A DNA stretch of 64,000 bases from Zoogloea sp016790385 (GTDB lineage Bacteria > Pseudomonadota > Gammaproteobacteria > Burkholderiales > Rhodocyclaceae), in assembly GCF_041916735.1 (NCBI RefSeq), contig NZ_JAYRYY010000010.1; one strand, written 5' to 3'. The notes under the pieces were generated by a model. The model was not told the DNA's origin, ran no database searches, and saw only the letters and a list, made by a program, of their open reading frames with translations. The translations under genes and the position numbers were made by a program. This document shows, piece after piece, positions 7,554 through 16,826 of the stretch (within the stretch, counting starts at the first letter, position 1; each line of letters begins with the position of its first letter).

Positions 7554-10256
7554 TCAGCGGCTCGGCGTGTCAGCGCCCAGCGAGGCGGCGTACCGCGGAT
7601 CGATGGGGGAACCACGACACACCCGAAAGCCGACGCCGCTGCCACGGACGCCGGGCGTGAAGTCGTAGCGCCCGGCAGCGCGGCAGTCGTCCGGATCGAA
7701 GCCCCAGGCCCCGCCGCGCACCACACGGAACTCAACGTCTTCACGTCCGGCGGGATCACCGTTTTGATTCAGGCACCATTCCCAGACATTGCCTGCCATA
7801 TCGTAGACCTCCCTCTCTTTCACCCGACCAGCCGGAAAGAGCCCCACGGAGGTCGTGCGTCCTATGCCCGATTCGCCTGAGTTTCCCCCTACCTCAAGCC
7901 AGTCAGGCCCCCAAGGAAAACCCAAACCCGCTGCACCCGCCTGTGCCACCCATTGCCACTCCCATTCGGTGGGCAGGCGCACCACCTCCCCCTCCAGGTT
8001 GAGGCGCCCAGTCAGCCAACGGCAGAAAGCCATGGCGTCGTGCCACGACACGTTGATTGCCGGGTGATTGGCGAAATCCCATCGCATCTGGCCAGGCTGC
8101 TCTTCATGCTGAAGTCCTTCCCACCACTCCGGGTTGCCATAACCGTCATCCGCCGCCACGAAGGCCTTGTACTGCTGCCAGGTCACCTGGTAGCGGGCGA
8201 TCCGGAAGGGCCGGCTGATCCTGACCTGTTGCGGCGGATCGGTCTCCAGCGTCACCACCGCGCCCCCTTCGGGAACATCCACCGTCTCCCAGGCGATATC
8301 AGGCACGCCGCACGCATCCAGCCCAACACCCTTGCGCGGGTCGGGCAGGCTGTTGAGGCGACGGCCGATATCCTCCCGGCGCACCGGCGAGGTCTCGTCC
8401 TGCGTCAGCTCCTCCAGCAGCGCCAGGGGCTCGGGGCGCAGAAAGCTGCGCAAGGGCTCGTCGAGCGTGCCTTGCAGGGCCCGCCAGGCATGGAAGCCCG
8501 GGTCGGTGAACTCCGGATCGTGCTGCGCTTCTATTCCGCCGAGGGCACACAGGGCTTCGATGGCCGGCTTCTGGCGCTCCCAGCCCCACATCAACAGCCG
8601 GTTGCCGCTCGACCGCCAGTCGCTGGCGGCCTGCTCGACCTCCCGCCGCCGGGCCAGGAAGATGGCATGGCGCATGCACCAGTCGGCCAGCCGCGGCCAG
8701 TGCTGGAACAGGGTTTCGTGGGCGATCTCCACATGCCCATCCTCGGTGTCGGTGAGCACGCCCTGGGTACGCAGGGCGTCGACCAGATAGGCCAGGTTGC
8801 CATCACCCCGCAGCCCCGCAACGCGAGCACTACGGCGGGTGGGGATGCCATCCACCGAGCTTGCCAGGGCCGCAAACAGGGTGTTGCAGGCAGCCGAAAG
8901 AGCAGGATCCGCATCGATCGCCTCATCCACCGGTGCGGTGGCGCACTTCACGCTCTCCGCCAGACCGCCGACGGCCTGCCAGGCGGCGCGGGTGATGCCG
9001 TGTATCGGGTCGCGGCTGTCGAACAGGCGTTGTAGGGTGAGCGCCAGCAAGGGCAGCGCACCCGCCATGCCCCGGGCCGTGGTAGCCAGCTCGCTGACCA
9101 GGGCATCGTCGATGGGGACGCCACAATCCGTCGCCGGGCGGGCGATGAGTTGGCGGTAGCGTGCGTCGTCGGTGATCGGATCGAGGGGCATATGGCTCGG
9201 CCCCAATCTCGCCGCACCGAGCCAATCGGCCAGCGACGCATAGAACTCGCTGCGCAGCGTGAGCGCCAGATAAACACCTTCGACGTCCAGCAGCGCATCC
9301 CAGAGCGCCGCAAAGTCCTGCCGGCCGGCTTCCGATGTCTGGGTGAATAACTCTTCGAACTGGTCGGCAAATATCAGCAGCGGCGCCAACGCATGCAGGT
9401 GGCGGCTGAGCGCTTTGGCGGGCTGGGCACGCAGTTCCTCGGCAAGGCGCGCCGCCCGCGCCTTGGGTCCGCGCAACCTTTCCTCGGGCATCAGGCGGTC
9501 CAGGGCGTCGGCGAACCGGGCAAAAGGATCGTCCTGGGGTGTGAAGCGCAGATAGCCCATGGCACCGGCCACGCGCTTGCGCAGCGCAGGCAGCACACCC
9601 GCCGCCACCAGGGACGACTTGCCCGTACCCGAGCGCCCGACCAGGCACACCTGGCGCTGTTCGATAAGCCTGTCCACAACCCGGCGGATATCCTCGTCGC
9701 GGCCGAAGAACACGCCGGCATGACGCTCGGTGAAAGCGGCAAGCCCGGGATAGGGGTTGGGGATCACTCTGACGAGCCGTGAATCGCTCGTGTTGGGCTC
9801 GTCAATGACGGGTGGCTGCCGCAGGATTGCCAGCAGCTTCGCATACTGTTCATCGGGTTTGAAGCGCACAAAACCCCGCAGCGCCTCCGGAACGTCGTCC
9901 TCACGGCCACCGGTCGGAAGTATCGGGACGAAACGCCGATTCATGAGCTTGTTGGCGCTGAGCTCGTTCTGAATCAGGTTGGCCTCCCAGCGCACCCCAC
10001 GGCCCACATCGGGATCCCCCTTGCCTTCGTAAAACAGGCGATAGGCCGGCGTGCACGCCAGCAGGATCCAGTCCGCGCTCCTGAACTCGTCATTGACCCA
10101 GTCAACCCAGGGCTTCGCGGGGCGGGGATCGTACTGGTCAATGATGGCGTCAAGCCCGTCTGCACGCAGCCGGGCAGCCAGTTCGGCTATCCATTGGGAG
10201 TGTGCTGCATCGCCCTGGGCATAGCTGATGAGCACGCGGGGGGAAGGCGTTGTCAT
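7554..10256 (-). CDS. DGR target 1: SEFIR domain, STAND NTPase, FGE/C-type-lectin-like variable protein
   Basis: The 900-residue protein has three parts. Residues 1-150 form a SEFIR/TIR-like domain (VLISYAQGD, then IIDQYDPRP, ILLACTPAYRL and GVRWEANLI). Residues 165-550 form a STAND-type NTPase that starts with NPYPGLAAF and FFGRDEDI; its Walker A is GRSGTGKSS near 207-215 and its Walker B is LLIFADQFEEL near 293-303. From about 660 to the end is an FGE-sulfatase/DUF323 fold with RIARYQVTWQQYKAF, NHPAINVSWHDAMAF, RLPTEWEWQWVA and YDMAGNVWEW. Residues 844-883 are the DGR variable region. It is the last gene of a seven-gene minus-strand operon. Inference: ligand binding by the variable domain drives NTPase assembly and SEFIR signalling. 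Confidence 0.88.
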   Translation of the reverse strand: MTTPSPRVLISYAQGDAAHSQWIAELAARLRADGLDAIIDQYDPRPAKPWVDWVNDEFRSADWILLACTPAYRLFYEGKGDPDVGRGVRWEANLIQNELSANKLMNRRFVPILPTGGREDDVPEALRGFVRFKPDEQYAKLLAILRQPPVIDEPNTSDSRLVRVIPNPYPGLAAFTERHAGVFFGRDEDIRRVVDRLIEQRQVCLVGRSGTGKSSLVAAGVLPALRKRVAGAMGYLRFTPQDDPFARFADALDRLMPEERLRGPKARAARLAEELRAQPAKALSRHLHALAPLLIFADQFEELFTQTSEAGRQDFAALWDALLDVEGVYLALTLRSEFYASLADWLGAARLGPSHMPLDPITDDARYRQLIARPATDCGVPIDDALVSELATTARGMAGALPLLALTLQRLFDSRDPIHGITRAAWQAVGGLAESVKCATAPVDEAIDADPALSAACNTLFAALASSVDGIPTRRSARVAGLRGDGNLAYLVDALRTQGVLTDTEDGHVEIAHETLFQHWPRLADWCMRHAIFLARRREVEQAASDWRSSGNRLLMWGWERQKPAIEALCALGGIEAQHDPEFTDPGFHAWRALQGTLDEPLRSFLRPEPLALLEELTQDETSPVRREDIGRRLNSLPDPRKGVGLDACGVPDIAWETVDVPEGGAVVTLETDPPQQVRISRPFRIARYQVTWQQYKAFVAADDGYGNPEWWEGLQHEEQPGQMRWDFANHPAINVSWHDAMAFCRWLTGRLNLEGEVVRLPTEWEWQWVAQAGAAGLGFPWGPDWLEVGGNSGESGIGRTTSVGLFPAGRVKEREVYDMAGNVWEWCLNQNGDPAGREDVEFRVVRGGAWGFDPDDCRAAGRYDFTPGVRGSGVGFRVCRGSPIDPRYAASLGADTPSR
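7608..7727 (-). repeat. DGR variable repeat 1 (VR1)
   Basis: This aligns without gaps to the template repeat at 23366-23489. Twenty of the 26 template adenines are changed. Three changes are not at adenines: T to C in the Leu codon (CTG to CCG), C to G in GGG, and G to A in ACG. The flanks are identical, including GGCTTTCGGGTGTGTCGTGG. VR1 lies about 14 kb from the reverse transcriptase gene, so homing would act at a distance. Confidence 0.88.
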
Positions 10257-10377
10257 GATCGGTGGGGGATATCAAAGGCAGCCATCATGATAAGGCCGCC
10301 GCACCCACTGAGGCACATACGCGGGAAGCTGGCGTCTGCAAAGGGAAGCCGGAATCCGGTCACGGACAGAAGGTCGG

Positions 10378-11733
10378 TCACCCCTCTCCGGGCAGGATGG
10401 GATCTCCCATGCGCAATGACTGCACGCTGAGCAAGGTCCTGAAAAGACGTGCCGTCCAGGTGGACACCAGCGACAGATCGTCTTCGTCCTCGACATACCA
10501 ACGACCATCTCGGCTCAAGGCGCGCAGGCGGACCCAGTGCTCCTGGATGGGGGCATCGTCATCCGGAAGGATCAACCGCGCTTCCAAGGCCAACCGAACG
10601 GCACGCCCCGCGAAGGCGAGATCAAGCACGATGAGATCGGCGTCGCCGCGATGGCGCCCGGAGAGATGTTGGCCGATGCGCACAACGGCAAGCGCGTTCT
10701 CGCTTAGCGCTGCGTCCCAGGCACGGCGGACCTCCGTTTCGGCGAGTGCAAGGGTATCGGCGGCCCTCCTGAGCAGGGGCCTCAAAGACTCGTCATTCTG
10801 TAGCCAGGACCGGAACCGGTCGTAAACTGCGCCCGCAATGAGAATGTCCGGAATCTGGGGCCGGATCAGCAAACGCGTCCGATGCTCCATCCTCTCGACG
10901 CTGACCAACAAGGAAAACTGCTGCGAATCGAACTGCGCGCCCCTTTTCGGAGAACGGCTCCACGTGTCGAACCGCCACTCCAGATCGACGGGCGCTATCT
11001 TCTCAATTGGCCGCCCCATCTGGTCAAAGTACATGTCGAGGCGTGCGCTGAAAGCTCCGATCATTGATGCCCTTGACGCCCCGTTCGCCAGGTTCGTGAT
11101 GACCAGGCGCGCCTCGGCAAGCACTTCGCCCAGCGCTTTCGCAAACTCGGAATCGTCCTGCGGAAGCATCCAGTTTTCCGTGACTTCTACGGGGGCATTG
11201 TCCCTGGCCCATCCGGCAAGGGTTTCAACCAGATCGGAAATGACAAACCACTGCGCGGCATCAAGGCGTTCTCCCGGCTTGAATTCGAGCCGCTCGTGAC
11301 CAGGGGTGCTCAAGGCATCCACACTTGCAGCGCCGCCATCGAGAAAATGCACAACGTAGTCACGACCGGCGCTCGCGGCGAAGATCAGGTCACGGCGCCC
11401 TCCTCCCCCCGGTATGGGCAGGAATACCGGCAGCCCGAAACTGATCGTAATCGGCAAGCCCTGGCTTTGCTCATCGGCCATGGCCGCTTCGATGCGAACA
11501 TTGATCGATAGAGTGAACTCGGACCGCCCCGAAGTCTTTTTGCGGAAGAACGCAAAACGCGAGCTATCAACACTGCTTCGGACCTGCTGGAGGCTCAGGT
11601 CCAGCCCCGTAACGTCGTGGCGAACGGCCGTATGCTCGATGTTCAGGCGTGCATCGGACAGGGCGCCGCGGAGCCGCTCGAAGGCATCCATCGAGACCAC
11701 AAGGAATTCAGCAATCCCGGTGGATGCAGCCAT
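10378..11733 (-). CDS. Conserved-looking protein of unknown function in the conflict operon
   Basis: I do not recognise the family. The 451-residue protein has no signal peptide or membrane helix. Its N-terminal 110 residues alternate charged and hydrophobic residues (SLQQVRSSVDSSRFAFF, then EFTLSINVRIEAAM) and end in a proline/glycine-rich turn (LPIPGGGGRRD). A central helical part contains WFVISDLVETLAGWARD, and the C-terminal half has repeated strand-like segments. The stop lies about 120 bases before the start of DGR target 1, and its start is three bases after the stop of the preceding gene. It is therefore probably co-transcribed with target 1. Confidence 0.6.
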   Translation of the reverse strand: MAASTGIAEFLVVSMDAFERLRGALSDARLNIEHTAVRHDVTGLDLSLQQVRSSVDSSRFAFFRKKTSGRSEFTLSINVRIEAAMADEQSQGLPITISFGLPVFLPIPGGGGRRDLIFAASAGRDYVVHFLDGGAASVDALSTPGHERLEFKPGERLDAAQWFVISDLVETLAGWARDNAPVEVTENWMLPQDDSEFAKALGEVLAEARLVITNLANGASRASMIGAFSARLDMYFDQMGRPIEKIAPVDLEWRFDTWSRSPKRGAQFDSQQFSLLVSVERMEHRTRLLIRPQIPDILIAGAVYDRFRSWLQNDESLRPLLRRAADTLALAETEVRRAWDAALSENALAVVRIGQHLSGRHRGDADLIVLDLAFAGRAVRLALEARLILPDDDAPIQEHWVRLRALSRDGRWYVEDEDDLSLVSTWTARLFRTLLSVQSLRMGDPILPGEG

Positions 11734-11736
11734 CCC

Positions 11737-12609
11737 TCAAGCCTTCGCCAAAATCGATTCGAGCGCCTTGCCCAGTGCGGGCTCCAGCTTTAGGGGCCCC
11801 TTTACCGTATCGCCGGAATCGGGGGCAACAAGCAACGATGGCCCGTCCTGACCTTGAATTGCGAGCGAAAGAGCAAGGGTGCCGCGCGCCTGTCGTAGCA
11901 GGGTGGCCCCTGCCAAGCGTTCGCGCCAGGGATCTCCTTCGGGCAGCCTGTTCAAAATGATCTCTGCGAGTTGGTTGCGGACAGAGAGCTCCGCAGGCAG
12001 GGGTACAGCGACAATGTCGAAGCAGACCTTTTGCTTGAGAGACTCGCGCTCGGAGGAGCTTCGGGACGCAAGCAGGATGTTCACTCCACTTTCGTCCGCC
12101 TTCTCCACTTCGAAGGCGATCTCGGCCGAGAGTTTGGGAATCCGGTATGCCGCTGAGACGTTGGTGTTATCGGGTGCGGTCAGACTCTTGTCCAACTCCC
12201 CCTGCGCCTCGATGACTGCTTTGCCGACCGACTGCAAAAACACCGATATGGACGTGGGCGAGCGTTTGTCTGTCTCGCCCCCCTTTGCAAGCTGTACTGC
12301 CGGCTCAACTTCGGTGCCCGGCACATCAGCGTCTGCCGAAGCCGCTATCGATGCCGTCACCGCTTGACCCTGCGCCCCTACCCATAGATTGATGGCCGAA
12401 CTCAGTGCTTCAAGGCTCCGCTGAATCGCAACCAGTTCATCAGACTTATAATTGGAAAGCGTGGCCGAGAATCGCTGTCCGGGCGGCTCTCCAGTCGCCG
12501 TCTCACCCGACTGCCCCAGTACGCCCTGAATCTGCTTGACGAAGTTAGCGGCCTTCGGACTAAAAGTGGTGTTAATGAGGTCCACGAACCCCTGCACGTT
12601 TTTCTGCAT
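11737..12609 (-). CDS. Unknown protein with an EAQ/EL helix followed by a strand-rich module
   Basis: The family is not recognised. The 290-residue protein contains SISVFLQSVGKAVIEAQGELDKSL followed by AYRIPKLSAEIAFEVEKADESGV. This 'helix with EAQxEL, then YxxxxxxxxxxxF strand' layout recurs in the next two genes of the operon, suggesting a shared small domain. The N-terminal 90 residues look helical and the C-terminal 60 residues are alanine/leucine-rich. There is no signal peptide. It overlaps neither neighbour; the gaps are three bases on each side, which indicates translational coupling. Confidence 0.55.
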   Translation of the reverse strand: MQKNVQGFVDLINTTFSPKAANFVKQIQGVLGQSGETATGEPPGQRFSATLSNYKSDELVAIQRSLEALSSAINLWVGAQGQAVTASIAASADADVPGTEVEPAVQLAKGGETDKRSPTSISVFLQSVGKAVIEAQGELDKSLTAPDNTNVSAAYRIPKLSAEIAFEVEKADESGVNILLASRSSSERESLKQKVCFDIVAVPLPAELSVRNQLAEIILNRLPEGDPWRERLAGATLLRQARGTLALSLAIQGQDGPSLLVAPDSGDTVKGPLKLEPALGKALESILAKA

Positions 12610-12612
12610 GAC

Positions 12613-13203
12613 TCAATTTCCGCTCGGGGCGGAATCATCCTTCTCCTCGGGCTTCTTCAGAGACTTGCCAAGGCTTTCGAGCAACGTGCTCGTGTTCGTC
12701 CTGGCGGGCGAAACGTTTGGAAGGTCCTTCAACTGTGTGCTGTCGATCGTCGCAACGCGTGTCAACAACTCACTGGTGATGTCCTTGCCCGCTGGAAGTG
12801 CATGGAGCTTGCAGGTAATCCGGGCAGCAGCGCGATAGTCATAACCGAAGCCCACCGCAATGGCCGCATTGAGCGCCACGGCCTTGGTGCCCAAACGCAG
12901 CTCGGCCGAGCCACCCGCGTTGAAGCTCTCGGCCAGATCCGCACTGAAATCAAAGGTCGTTTCACTGAACTGATAGCGGCTCGGGGCCAGTTGCAGCAAG
13001 AGTGTGGCGATCTGCGGATCGAGCTGCCCCGGAGTATTTGATTTTGGTAGCAAGTCCCCGAGCAATTTCGCGAGTTCGGCAACGGCCTGGACATAGCCGT
13101 TGTTCAGTTCATCCTGGGCTTCGGCAACCGAAAGGCCCATGCGGCCCAGAATCGCCGGAAGATAGGAAAGATCGTTGACGAGACGTGAGGCTTGGTTGGC
13201 CAT
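12613..13203 (-). CDS. Unknown protein, second member of the EAQ/EL helix group
   Basis: The 196-residue protein has MGLSVAEAQDELNNGYVQAVAELAKLL, a short linker with LDPQIATLLLQLAPSRYQFSETTFDFSADLAESF, then a beta-rich middle and a lysine/proline tail (KSLKKPEEKDDSAPSG). No signal peptide or membrane helix is visible. AAGGAG lies nine bases before the ATG at 13203. Together with the genes on either side it forms a set of three small cytoplasmic proteins of the same general plan. Function unknown; the position before DGR target 1 suggests an adaptor or scaffold role. Confidence 0.55.
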   Translation of the reverse strand: MANQASRLVNDLSYLPAILGRMGLSVAEAQDELNNGYVQAVAELAKLLGDLLPKSNTPGQLDPQIATLLLQLAPSRYQFSETTFDFSADLAESFNAGGSAELRLGTKAVALNAAIAVGFGYDYRAAARITCKLHALPAGKDITSELLTRVATIDSTQLKDLPNVSPARTNTSTLLESLGKSLKKPEEKDDSAPSGN

Positions 13204-13231
13204 GGAAAACTCCTTGTTCGTTGGAAAACAA

Positions 13232-13504
13232 TCAGGGCTTGATGGGAATTAGCTGAACATCGAGTTGCAGGCGGCACTGCTCGGAAAAGTCCTTGCGTCC
13301 CGCGTGGAAGTAACGGGTAAGAGGGAAATACAGCACATCGGCGCCAAGCTTGAAGTCACGCATTTCCATGTGGTGAGCTTCAATCGGAAGGTCGATCCGA
13401 AAGGATTCGAACTGCCACCCTGGCCTTGCTGCCTCCAGCTCGCGCTGGGCCTCCACCACATCAAGAGCCAGGCGGGTAAGCAATTGGGCAAGGTTCGTGT
13501 CCAT
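13232..13504 (-). CDS. Small unknown protein, third member of the EAQ/EL helix group
   Basis: The 90-residue protein starts MDTNLAQLLTRLALDVVEAQRELEAARPGW and continues QFESFRIDLPIEAHHMEMRDFKLGADVLYFPLTRYF. The helix-then-strand plan is the same as in the two downstream genes but is reduced to the bare module. The ATG at 13504 gives a compact product, and no strong Shine-Dalgarno is visible. Family not recognised. Confidence 0.5.
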   Translation of the reverse strand: MDTNLAQLLTRLALDVVEAQRELEAARPGWQFESFRIDLPIEAHHMEMRDFKLGADVLYFPLTRYFHAGRKDFSEQCRLQLDVQLIPIKP

Positions 13505-13514
13505 TGCCGGAAGC

Positions 13515-14039
13515 TCAAGGCAGGAAGTCACGGTCTGCCGGGGGGAAGCCGGCAGCGCTGAAGTAATCAGGCCCCAGTTCAGACCTTGCGGCGCCACGGC
13601 AACGGCGGGTGAGTTGCCGCTTTCCGTCCGCCTCCACGGCAACGCCCGCCACTTCGCCCTTACCCCTGATCCAGAACGAGAAGACGACATAGCGGAACCG
13701 TCCACGCTCAAACTCGAGCCATGCGCCGCCACCGCCGGACAAGCTTGCAGTGCCCGCCCGGAAGCCTGGAACGGAGTCTTCATCGGACGGAAAAGCCAGT
13801 TCCGACTTGCTGCCCACGCGTCCGTATCGATACTGCAGGCGAGCTCCACGCGCCGGATCAACGGGCGCTTCACACAACGACACCTGCCGAGGGCCCGTCG
13901 TACAAGCGAAGACAACCCGCTCACCCGCCTGGCAAAGAGATGGGGATGGGGATGGCGCTGCCGATGCCGCTGGCAACACGAAACTACCGAACAGAAGGAC
14001 TGCAATGGCGAATCCGCCACGCACGCCGGTCGATCTCAA
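13515..14039 (-). CDS. Secreted or periplasmic protein of unknown function
   Basis: The 174-residue protein has a clear signal peptide (GFAIAVLLFGSFVLPAASA followed by APSPSPSL). The mature part has four cysteines (SLCQAG, FACTTG, SLCEAP, TRRCRG) that could form two disulfides, and a strand-rich centre (GAWLEFERGRFRYVVFSFWI). The start is a TTG whose bases overlap the TGA of the upstream gene (TTGA), a typical coupled start. A periplasmic protein with a similar role may be encoded at 16823-17383 in the divergent operon. Confidence 0.6.
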   Translation of the reverse strand: MRSTGVRGGFAIAVLLFGSFVLPAASAAPSPSPSLCQAGERVVFACTTGPRQVSLCEAPVDPARGARLQYRYGRVGSKSELAFPSDEDSVPGFRAGTASLSGGGGAWLEFERGRFRYVVFSFWIRGKGEVAGVAVEADGKRQLTRRCRGAARSELGPDYFSAAGFPPADRDFLP

Positions 14040-14842
14040 AGCAACGGCTCCCCGCGCTTGTATGCCTCGGTGAAAGCTTCCAGCCCATGGCTTCCACCAT
14101 TCACGGCTCTGCGGGCGCGCCGAAAATCTCGAGCCAGCAGCGCCGTCTTGATCCTTACCTCGTGGTTCTTCAGGAAGCAGGCGAGGATGAGGCCCGCTGT
14201 CTGCGGATCATTCGCCAGATCCGGACTGCCCTCCAGGCCGACGCCGATCTGCTTGCCGATCTCACGATAGTTGTGGCGCCCAGTCAGCTGGATGTATCCC
14301 CGCCCCTTGAAGCTCGCTCCATCCGGCGCCCCGCGATTTCCCAGATCGGTCCGATTGTCGTAGAGATCGAAGGGGTGACCGCGGGGAGAGGTGTTGAAAC
14401 GGGAGATGCCCTCATCAATCGGCTTGAAGCCTGCCGTTTCGGCAGCGATGGTGGCAAGCGCCATCAGCACCATCTTCTTGTCGGTCAGCCCGAAGTGCTT
14501 CAAGCCGTCCAGCAAGGGGGGCAGATTGGCTTCGATGTTGGTGATCCTCGCGCCAGTCAGTATCCGGGCGACGACGCCCGTATCGACTGCCCCCAGGACG
14601 GAAGGCAGCGAAGCATCCGCACTCAGGCCGAGCCGCGCAAGCGTTCGCGGGCCCGCTTCGCCGTCAACCAGCAGATCCCCTTCACTTGCCTGGAAGGCGC
14701 GTACCGCGGCCTCGGTCCCCACGCCGAAAACGCCGTCGACCTTCCCGCAAGGAAAGCCCTTGTCCGTCAAGGCCTGCTGCAATGCGCGAACGTCATCCCC
14801 CTTCATGAGTTCGCCATCCACGACCAGCAAAAGTGTTCTCAT
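14036..14842 (-). CDS. Peptidoglycan-binding domain plus GH19/lysozyme-like hydrolase
   Basis: The 268-residue protein begins with a PG_binding_1 domain (LMKGDDVRALQQALTDKG, VDGVFGVGTEAAVRAFQ, DGEAGPRTLARLGL). A chitinase-19/lysozyme-like catalytic domain follows, with MALATIAAETAGFKPIDEG (putative catalytic Glu), NRTDLGNRG and FKGRGYIQLTGRHNYREIG, the last being a strong signature of this fold. No signal peptide is visible, so export would need another route or cell lysis. GGAGG lies just before the ATG at 14842. It is the first gene of the minus-strand operon that ends in DGR target 1. Confidence 0.75.
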   Translation of the reverse strand: MRTLLLVVDGELMKGDDVRALQQALTDKGFPCGKVDGVFGVGTEAAVRAFQASEGDLLVDGEAGPRTLARLGLSADASLPSVLGAVDTGVVARILTGARITNIEANLPPLLDGLKHFGLTDKKMVLMALATIAAETAGFKPIDEGISRFNTSPRGHPFDLYDNRTDLGNRGAPDGASFKGRGYIQLTGRHNYREIGKQIGVGLEGSPDLANDPQTAGLILACFLKNHEVRIKTALLARDFRRARRAVNGGSHGLEAFTEAYKRGEPLL

Positions 14843-15082
14843 TGAAATGCCTCCGCTGAAGGAAATTCGTAACAATCGTCGCCAAGCCAATCTTCATGAC
14901 CATGGTCTTGACTCATTCAAGCACACCCCTGTCGGAATGCCAGAATGCGTATTCCAATATCAAACCCCGGAATCACTAATTCACACTCACAGCAAAGCAC
15001 ATGTCATGTAGCAGGCACAGCAAACCGGTACTACATTTCATGTAGGTTCCGGGCAGCAAAGCCCTTTCGCGGAGGAAACAGG
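14843..15082. promoter_or_regulatory. Divergent promoter region of the two conflict operons
   Basis: These 240 bases separate divergent operons and must hold promoters for both. The inverted repeat CTACAT (15031-15036) / ATGTAG (15040-15045) and a second CATGTAG at 15005-15011 could be operator half-sites. GGAGG at 15071-15075 serves the + gene. I cannot assign -35/-10 boxes with confidence. Confidence 0.45.
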
Positions 15083-16012
15083 ATGAACCTGACCATCTGG
15101 ATCGACGTCGCCATCGGCCTGAGCGTCATCTTTCTCGGTACCAGCCTTTTTGTGACGATCATCAACGAATATGTCGCACAGGCTCTGGACTTGCGGGGGA
15201 AGGCGCTGCGGACGGCACTGGTCAGGCTGATCGACGATGACACCATGGTCACCGCGCTCTCTCGGAGCCCGGCGCTGAGGCCGTTCTTCGACAGCAAAGC
15301 CAGGACTGGCACGCTGCCGTCGTATGTGGAACCGCAGATCCTGGCGCGCCTCCTGATTGGCGGCCTGCGCGCCAGCTCAACAGACAGCGACCCGCTCGAA
15401 AGCGTGACCGCGTCGATTCGCACACTGCGCGGCTCAAGCCTCAGGAGCCAACTCCTGGCACTCACTGCCACGGCGGGGAGCTCGATGGATGAGCTGATCA
15501 AAGTCACGAGCAACTGGGCCGACCAGTCACTGACGGTGCTTGGAGAGAGCTACAAGCGCAACTTGCGCGCCATCAGCTTTTTCATCGGGCTCGGTGTTGC
15601 CGTGGCTTTCAACATCGACACCCTTTTCCTGACCGAACATCTGTACCGAAACAAGGAATCCCGTGACGCCACGGTCGCCCTGGCGCTCAAGATCAAGGAG
15701 GAGACCGACAAGGAAGTCTTTGACGCCTGCCTGACCCTGCCGCTGGACACTCGCAAGGCAGACCCCCGCTGCGCGGAACTGCTCCGGCTGGTGGACAACA
15801 TCAAAGAGCACAGCGAGTCGGGCGGCAAGCTGCCGATCGGCTGGAAGGACGCACCCTTCAAGTGGACAAACATTCCGGGCTGGCTTCTGACTGCACTGGC
15901 CCTGTCCCTTGGCGCACCGTTCTGGTTCGACCTCCTGAACAAGATTGTCAATGTCCGCCATGGCATCGCAAAGCCAGAGACGAGGAAGGAGACCGATAAA
16001 GCCGACACCTGA
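15083..16012 (+). CDS. Membrane protein of unknown function
   Basis: The 309-residue protein has an N-terminal membrane helix (TIWIDVAIGLSVIFLGTSLFVTIINEYV), a cytoplasmic helical domain, a second helix near 160-180 (AISFFIGLGVAVAFNIDTLFL) and a third near the C-terminus (IPGWLLTALALSLGAPFWFDLLNKIV). GGAGG at 15071 and ATG at 15083 set the start. The family is not recognised. It opens the plus-strand operon that goes on to a peptidoglycan peptidase, a periplasmic protein, a subtilase and DGR target 2, so it may anchor the complex at the membrane or form the killing pore. Confidence 0.6.
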   Translation: MNLTIWIDVAIGLSVIFLGTSLFVTIINEYVAQALDLRGKALRTALVRLIDDDTMVTALSRSPALRPFFDSKARTGTLPSYVEPQILARLLIGGLRASSTDSDPLESVTASIRTLRGSSLRSQLLALTATAGSSMDELIKVTSNWADQSLTVLGESYKRNLRAISFFIGLGVAVAFNIDTLFLTEHLYRNKESRDATVALALKIKEETDKEVFDACLTLPLDTRKADPRCAELLRLVDNIKEHSESGGKLPIGWKDAPFKWTNIPGWLLTALALSLGAPFWFDLLNKIVNVRHGIAKPETRKETDKADT

Positions 16013-16061
16013 CCTGACCGCCAATCGGACACTCAATCAAGACAATTCAACAGGAGAGACC

Positions 16062-16826
16062 ATGAGCACAATCACCAAACTGGTTCCGATTCCATCGGGC
16101 ATCAACCAGGGCATCAAGCCGGCACGCCAACAGACCATGCTGTCGCTGATCGGAAACCCAAGAGCGACTTACAACAGTAAGTGTCAGAACCCCACCAATC
16201 CACGCATTTCCTCCTTGATCGTCGTTGAAACCGTGGGACGTCTGAAGGTGAGGGGTCTGAGTCCGGCCGTTGCGTCGCTGCGCGCAGTCATCGATGAGAT
16301 CCGGACATCCGTTCCGGATGTCTACGAGACGCTCGGACACATGGGAATGCTATGCGCAAGACTCGTGCGCGGCTCGGCCACAGCGATCAGTAATCACGCG
16401 TGGGGAACTGCGATCGATCTGACGTTGGATGGCAAACTCGACATACGCGGAGATGGTCTCGTGCAGGAAGGGCTGACCCGGATCGCGCCTATCTTCAACA
16501 AGCATCAATGGTTCTGGGGCGCCGGCTTTCGCACCGAGGACGCCATGCACTTTGAATGCTCCGACGGTCTGATCCGGCAATGGGCGCAGGATGGCGTCTT
16601 TGGCGCCACGGCCCCTCCTGACTCAGGCGAGCTGTACATGTTTGGTGACAGAGGCCCAGAGGTGATGAAGCTGCAGACCGCACTCAACAAGAAGGGCGCG
16701 CTTCTTCTGGTGGACGGCGATTTTGGCCGCAACACTCAGGCCGCGGTCATGGCGTTCCAGCGCAAACATGACCTCCCCGCGGACGGCGTGGTGGGACCCA
16801 AGACCCTTGCAGCGCTCGGCCTATGA
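16062..16826 (+). CDS. M15 (VanY-like) peptidase with C-terminal peptidoglycan-binding domain
   Basis: The 254-residue protein has the M15 zinc-peptidase signature SNHAWGTAIDL, with zinc ligands His112 and Asp119. A later DAMHFECS supplies His163. Residues 192-254 are a PG_binding_1 domain (FGDRGPEVMKLQTALNKKG, GDFGRNTQAAVMAFQ, DGVVGPKTLAALGL). Such enzymes cut peptide stems of peptidoglycan. No signal peptide is seen. CAGGAG lies before the ATG. The stop overlaps the next start (ATGA). Domain order is reversed relative to the PG-binding hydrolase in the divergent operon. Confidence 0.8.
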   Translation: MSTITKLVPIPSGINQGIKPARQQTMLSLIGNPRATYNSKCQNPTNPRISSLIVVETVGRLKVRGLSPAVASLRAVIDEIRTSVPDVYETLGHMGMLCARLVRGSATAISNHAWGTAIDLTLDGKLDIRGDGLVQEGLTRIAPIFNKHQWFWGAGFRTEDAMHFECSDGLIRQWAQDGVFGATAPPDSGELYMFGDRGPEVMKLQTALNKKGALLLVDGDFGRNTQAAVMAFQRKHDLPADGVVGPKTLAALGL

